In this document: positions 60,895 to 64,000 of the stretch, one piece after another
Layout of the letters: the number at the start of each line of letters is the position of its first letter
How positions within the stretch are numbered: position 1 is the first letter of the stretch
Assembly (NCBI RefSeq): GCF_007994135.1
Contig: NZ_VLKF01000001.1
Location: forward strand, 3,348,001 to 3,412,000
Length of the DNA stretch: 64,000 bases
Origin: Modestobacter roseus
Lineage (GTDB): Bacteria > Actinomycetota > Actinomycetes > Mycobacteriales > Geodermatophilaceae
Direction of reading: 5' to 3'
The notes under the pieces: generated by a model
Databases searched by the model: none
Seen by the model: the letters and a program-made list of their open reading frames with translations, nothing else
Told to the model about the DNA's origin: nothing
Position numbers and translations under genes: made by a program

Positions 60895-61627
60895 CGGTCT
60901 CCTCGGTGACGGGTGTGTCGGCCCGACCGTCGTCGGTCAGGTGGTGCACGCCGTTGAACTCGACCAGCCGCAGGTCGCCGTCGTCGTCGCGCCGGTAACG
61001 GGTGACCGAGGTGTTGGCGACCTGGTCGGTGCGGTCGATCTCCAGCAGCTGCTGCTCGGTGAGCTCCTCGAGCACGTACCGGAACACCATGATCACCGCT
61101 TGGTGGGCGACGCAGAGCAGCCGCTCGCCGTCGTGGCGCAGCGCCTCGGTGGCCAGCAGGCTGCGGATGCGCAGCGCGACGTCGGCCCAGCTCTCCCCGC
61201 CTGGCGGCCGGTAGTAGAACTTGCCCAGCAGCTCGCGGCGCTCGGCCTCCTCCGGGTGCTCGGCGCGGATGCCCGAGCGGGTCATGCCGTCGAAGACCCC
61301 GAAGTCGCGTTCCCGCAGCCGCTCGTCGTGCCGAATCGGCAGCTGCAGCCCAGCCGCTGCGACCGCCCGCTCCGCGGTACCGAGCGCCCGGGCGAACGGC
61401 GAGCTCAGCACGGCCGTCGGCCGCTCATCGGCCGGCAGGCCGGCCAGCCAGGCGCCCAGCGCGTCGGCCTGCTGCTCCCCGGTGCCCGACAGCCGGACGT
61501 CGGGGTCGCGGACGTCGAGCTCCAGCCGCCCGGACCCCGTCTCGTGCGCCTGCGCGTCGGCCAGGTTGCCCACGCTCTCCCCGTGGCGGACCAGCCAGAG
61601 CGCGGAGGGCCCGGGTGTCTGTGGCAT
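60875..61627 (-). CDS. Histidine phosphatase (phosphoglycerate mutase-like)
   Basis: 250 aa. Catalytic RHGESVGN motif (phospho-His at about 15), LSSPFARALGTAE, ERDFGVFDG and second His in CVAHQAVIMVF near 190. Branch of the PhoE/GpmB type; likely a broad phosphatase. First gene of a three-gene minus-strand unit with nnrD and the gamma carbonic anhydrase gene, the coding regions overlapping by about 20 nt and 4 nt. Confidence 0.9.
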   Translation of the reverse strand: MPQTPGPSALWLVRHGESVGNLADAQAHETGSGRLELDVRDPDVRLSGTGEQQADALGAWLAGLPADERPTAVLSSPFARALGTAERAVAAAGLQLPIRHDERLRERDFGVFDGMTRSGIRAEHPEEAERRELLGKFYYRPPGGESWADVALRIRSLLATEALRHDGERLLCVAHQAVIMVFRYVLEELTEQQLLEIDRTDQVANTSVTRYRRDDDGDLRLVEFNGVHHLTDDGRADTPVTEETDVPSPA

Positions 61628-61764
61628 CGCCGTCCCGTCGTCCTGCGGCGCCCCTGCTGAGCGCCGTCCAGTCAGCCGTTAGCCGACCACCTCGGCGACC
61701 AAACCGCGACCCCTGCACGTCCAGCCCCCTGGACGCCGACGGCCGGACTGCGGACGATGACCGG

Positions 61765-62328
61765 GTGGCCGACGAGGACTTCCCGGTGCTGCCCTTCGCC
61801 ACGGCCGCGGACTTCGACACCTGGCTGACCGCCGAGCACGACCGGGCGCCCGGGTTGTTCGTGAAGCTGGCACGGAAGTCATCCGGCATCCCGTCGATCA
61901 CCGCACCGGAGGCGGTCGAGGTCGCGCTGTGCCACGGCTGGATCGACGGCCGCAGCAACCGGGTCGACGACACGTGGTTCACCGTTCGCTACACCCCGCG
62001 GCGTCCCCGCAGCGTGTGGTCGCAGAAGAACGTGGCGACGGTCGCCCGGCTGGTCGCCGCGGGGCGGATGCGCCCGGCCGGGCTCGTGCAGGTCGAGGCG
62101 GCCCGGGCCGACGGGCGGTGGGACCGCGCCTACGCCGGCCCGGCCACGATCACCGTGCCGGCGGACCTCGCCGCGGCCCTGGCGGAGATCCCCGGTGCCG
62201 CCGCGGCGTTCGAGGCGCTGCGGTCGCAGGACCGGTACGCCGTCCTCTACGGGGTGCACGCGGCGAGGACCCCGCAGACCCGCGCGCGGCGGATCGCCGC
62301 CGCCGTCCAGCAGTTGGCCGGCGGGTGA
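61765..62328 (+). CDS. YdeI/OmpD-associated family protein
   Basis: 187 aa, GTG start. Family features: FATAADFDTWLTAEHDRAPGLFVKLARK, ITAPEAVEVALCHGWIDGRSNRVDDTWFTVRYTPRRPRSVWS and a helical C-terminus ending in TPQTRARRIAAAVQQL. Often annotated as bacteriocin-protection protein; function not established. Single gene on + strand. Confidence 0.85.
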   Translation: MADEDFPVLPFATAADFDTWLTAEHDRAPGLFVKLARKSSGIPSITAPEAVEVALCHGWIDGRSNRVDDTWFTVRYTPRRPRSVWSQKNVATVARLVAAGRMRPAGLVQVEAARADGRWDRAYAGPATITVPADLAAALAEIPGAAAAFEALRSQDRYAVLYGVHAARTPQTRARRIAAAVQQLAGG

Positions 62329-62331
62329 CCG

Positions 62332-63333
62332 TCAGCCGGTGACGCGGCGGGCACCGACGTAGCCGCCCTGGTCCACGCTGGTGACGGCGACGGGCTTGCC
62401 GGTCACGCTGGCGTGCACCATCTGGCCGTTGCCGATGTACATGCCCACGTGGCTGATCGGGGAGTAGAAGAAGACCAGGTCCCCGGGCTGCAGCTCGCTG
62501 CGCGACACCGGCACGCCCAGCTGGGCCTGCGCGCGGCTGGAGTGCGGCAGCGAGATGCCCGCCGCGGCGTAGGCGTACTGGGTCAGACCGGAGCAGTCGA
62601 AGCGGTCCGGCCCGCTCCCGCCGGGCAGGTACATGTCCCCGACCTGGGCCAGCGCGGTCTGCACCGCCTCGCCGGCGGCCGCGGTGGGCGCGGGGGCCGG
62701 CGCGGCGACGACGTCGGGGCCGGCGATCGCGGTCTGCACGCGCACCCGGTCGGCGGCGGAGAGCCGGGCGAAGTCCGCCTCGTAGCGGTCCATCTCGTCC
62801 TCGAGCTCGTCGGCCCGACGCTGCAGGTCGGCGGCGGCCTGCTCGGCGGCGGCCGCCGCGGCGGTCGCATCGGCCTGCGCCTGGTCCGCGGCTGCCCGCG
62901 CGGCGGCGGCCTCGCCGACGACGGCGTCGGCGTGCGAGGCCAGCTGGTCGAGGGTGTTCATCTGCTGCACCAGGTCGTCGGCCGACCCGCTGGTCAGGAA
63001 GGCCGCCAGCCGGCCGCGCGTGGTGCCCACGAACCCGGACTGGGCGATGGAGCGCAGCTGGGGCTCCAGCGCGTCCAGCTGCACCTGCGCCTGGGCGGCG
63101 GCCGCTGAGGCCGCCTCGGCGGCGGCCCGCTCCTGCTCGGCGGTGGCGGTGGCCTGGTGCACCTCCTCGTCCAGCGCGCTGAGCTTCCGGCCGGTCTCGG
63201 TGACCGCCTGGCGGGCCTCGTCGGCGGTGGTCGGGGCCGCGGAGGCCGTCGCGGGGACGAGCGTGAGCGCCGCACCGGCACCCAGCGCCAGCGCTGCGCC
63301 CCGGGTCCACCGGCGGGTGGTCGATCGGGTCAC
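62332..63333 (-). CDS. Secreted NlpC/P60 peptidoglycan endopeptidase
   Basis: 333 aa, GTG 63333 behind GGAGGC. Signal peptide: RRWTRG, hydrophobic core, cleavage after TASA at about residue 33. A long Ala/Gln/Asp-rich coiled-coil region (about 35-215) precedes the NlpC/P60 domain (about 222-333): Cys in FDCSGLTQYAY, His in SHVGMYIG and the third residue in MVHAS. RipA-like architecture; cleaves peptide stems during cell-wall remodelling. Its 3' end is 3 nt from the convergent YdeI gene. Confidence 0.92.
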   Translation of the reverse strand: MTRSTTRRWTRGAALALGAGAALTLVPATASAAPTTADEARQAVTETGRKLSALDEEVHQATATAEQERAAAEAASAAAAQAQVQLDALEPQLRSIAQSGFVGTTRGRLAAFLTSGSADDLVQQMNTLDQLASHADAVVGEAAAARAAADQAQADATAAAAAAEQAAADLQRRADELEDEMDRYEADFARLSAADRVRVQTAIAGPDVVAAPAPAPTAAAGEAVQTALAQVGDMYLPGGSGPDRFDCSGLTQYAYAAAGISLPHSSRAQAQLGVPVSRSELQPGDLVFFYSPISHVGMYIGNGQMVHASVTGKPVAVTSVDQGGYVGARRVTG

Positions 63334-63552
63334 CGTGCCTCCGTCTGCGCGTGGCGGCCCGGGGAAGGGGCGACGTGGTCCATGCGCGTCGAGCACGGAA
63401 CGTAAGGAGACTTCGACGGCGCGTCGCCCTCGGCGCGCCGGGGGACGACCGGTCCGCTCGTCGAGTTGGTCCCACCGACCCCGCTCGTCACTCCCGTCCC
63501 ACGCGGGCGCGGCGGTGACGGTAGAGCGCGCCGTCCCACCCCGGACATGCGA

Positions 63553-63590
63553 CGAGGCCGCCCGCCGGTTCCCCCCGGCGGACGGCCTCG
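63553..63590 (-). terminator. Terminator hairpin of the Cys-rich gene
   Basis: CGAGGCCGCCCGCCGG pairs with CCGGCGGACGGCCTCG (15 of 16) around a 6-nt loop, 23 nt after the stop codon. The remaining gap 63334-63552 is GC-rich; nothing recognisable, including no c-di-AMP riboswitch consensus, was found in it. Confidence 0.75.
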
Positions 63591-63613
63591 AGTCGAGCAG
63601 GGCCGAGCAGTGC

Positions 63614-63919
63614 TCAGCCGGCGAGCGGCTCCTGGCACTCCAGGGCCTCGACGACGGCGACGTCGCGCAGGATCGCGGCGAGCTCGGCGGAGGTCCACGC
63701 CTCGCAGCAGTCGCAGGTGCCGGAGTCGGTGAAGCTGCGCAGACCCAGGCTGCCGCCGGCCTGGTCCTCGGCGAGGGCGAGCTGCCCGTCGGCCGGGTTC
63801 CGGTGACAGCGGCAGGAGGCGGCGCACATGCCCAGACCCCACCCGGAGACGATCACGGACGGGCCGTTCTCGTGGACCTTGCCCAGCTGGAAGATCGAGG
63901 GCTTCTGTCGGTACGTCAT
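63614..63919 (-). CDS. Cys-rich small protein
   Basis: 101 aa from ATG 63919 with GGGGAG upstream; the frame continues to the edge at 63991 but without RBS. Two Cys groups: MCAASCRCHR (residues about 31-40) and DSGTCDCCEAW (about 67-76), eight Cys in total with another near the C-terminus. They look suited to metal or Fe-S binding, or to disulfides. No signal peptide. Family not recognised. Confidence 0.6.
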   Translation of the reverse strand: MTYRQKPSIFQLGKVHENGPSVIVSGWGLGMCAASCRCHRNPADGQLALAEDQAGGSLGLRSFTDSGTCDCCEAWTSAELAAILRDVAVVEALECQEPLAG

Positions 63920-64000
63920 GGCTTGGCTCCCCTCGCCGTCCTGCCGGAGCAGGGGGTCGTCGTCGGCGTCAGGAGAAAAAGTAGTCGGCATCTTGTTTCG

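Noticed and set aside
63334-63552. c-di-AMP riboswitch upstream of the NlpC/P60 gene
   Set aside because: Such genes in actinobacteria often have one, but I could not find the conserved core motifs in this leader.
1-64000. CRISPR array, rRNA, tRNA or integrase
   Set aside because: None seen; the only repeats are the short ones listed.

Overview
The window is very GC-rich (third codon positions almost all G or C), with short overlapping GTGA/ATGA gene junctions, many GTG starts, TGA as the usual stop and no TAA stop seen. Gene content (FecCD/FepC iron uptake behind an iron box, DUF2332, BCCT transporter, actinobacterial pyruvate carboxylase, NlpC/P60 protein) and protein style point to an actinobacterium, most likely Geodermatophilaceae (Geodermatophilus, Blastococcus or Modestobacter). 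That family assignment is an inference, but it matters: UAG-decoded selenocysteine has been reported from Geodermatophilus and Blastococcus.

The most notable region is about 2.0-17.8 kb. Two convergent operons meet at about 10.94 kb. The + operon encodes a lipoprotein-dependent ABC importer, an IlvD/Edd-type Fe-S dehydratase, an FAD oxidoreductase, both subunits of an aconitase-X enzyme and an IclR regulator. The - operon encodes a UGSC-motif protein, a conserved partner, a hot-dog protein, an AMP-dependent acyl-CoA ligase and second copies of the FAD oxidoreductase and IlvD/Edd dehydratase. The UGSC gene is interrupted by one in-frame TAG exactly where the family has selenocysteine, and a small hairpin with a GU-containing loop follows 18 nt later. 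The outer end of each operon carries a matching promoter plus a TGTNCG-N5-CGAACA inverted repeat. I read the region as one IclR-controlled regulon for import and catabolism of an unidentified small hydroxylated acid, with a UAG-encoded selenoprotein. The substrate cannot be deduced from sequence. Acyl-CoA dehydrogenase, amidase and FmdB/FmdA formamidase genes follow and may be accessory.

From 22.5 to 43.5 kb the genes are mostly housekeeping or accessory: a CPBP-type membrane protein and NAD-binding epimerase-like pair, DUF2237, glutathione peroxidase, a DMT exporter, a VOC protein, an alpha/beta hydrolase, a lipoprotein plus glutathionylspermidine-synthase-like pair, a lower-GC islet with a Schlafen AlbA_2 gene bounded by 26-bp direct repeats, a soluble PAS/chemotaxis pair, DUF2332, a four-part NhaA fusion, pyruvate carboxylase, an SDR, threonine dehydratase and a zinc alcohol dehydrogenase.

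From 43.6 kb: a mannitol-type PTS IICBA protein behind a clear promoter, DUF2277, an acyl-CoA dehydrogenase divergent from TetR, an iron-siderophore ABC operon behind an iron box, a chemotaxis receptor, a BCCT transporter, an MscS channel, a zinc dehydrogenase, DUF167, a degenerate sigma-like membrane protein, gamma carbonic anhydrase, NnrD, a histidine phosphatase, a YdeI-like protein, NlpC/P60 and a Cys-rich small protein. Between 55.6 and 57.4 kb, four frameshifts in three genes are each repaired by adding one G or C to a homopolymer, suggesting base-calling errors. No tRNA, rRNA, CRISPR or integrase gene was recognised.
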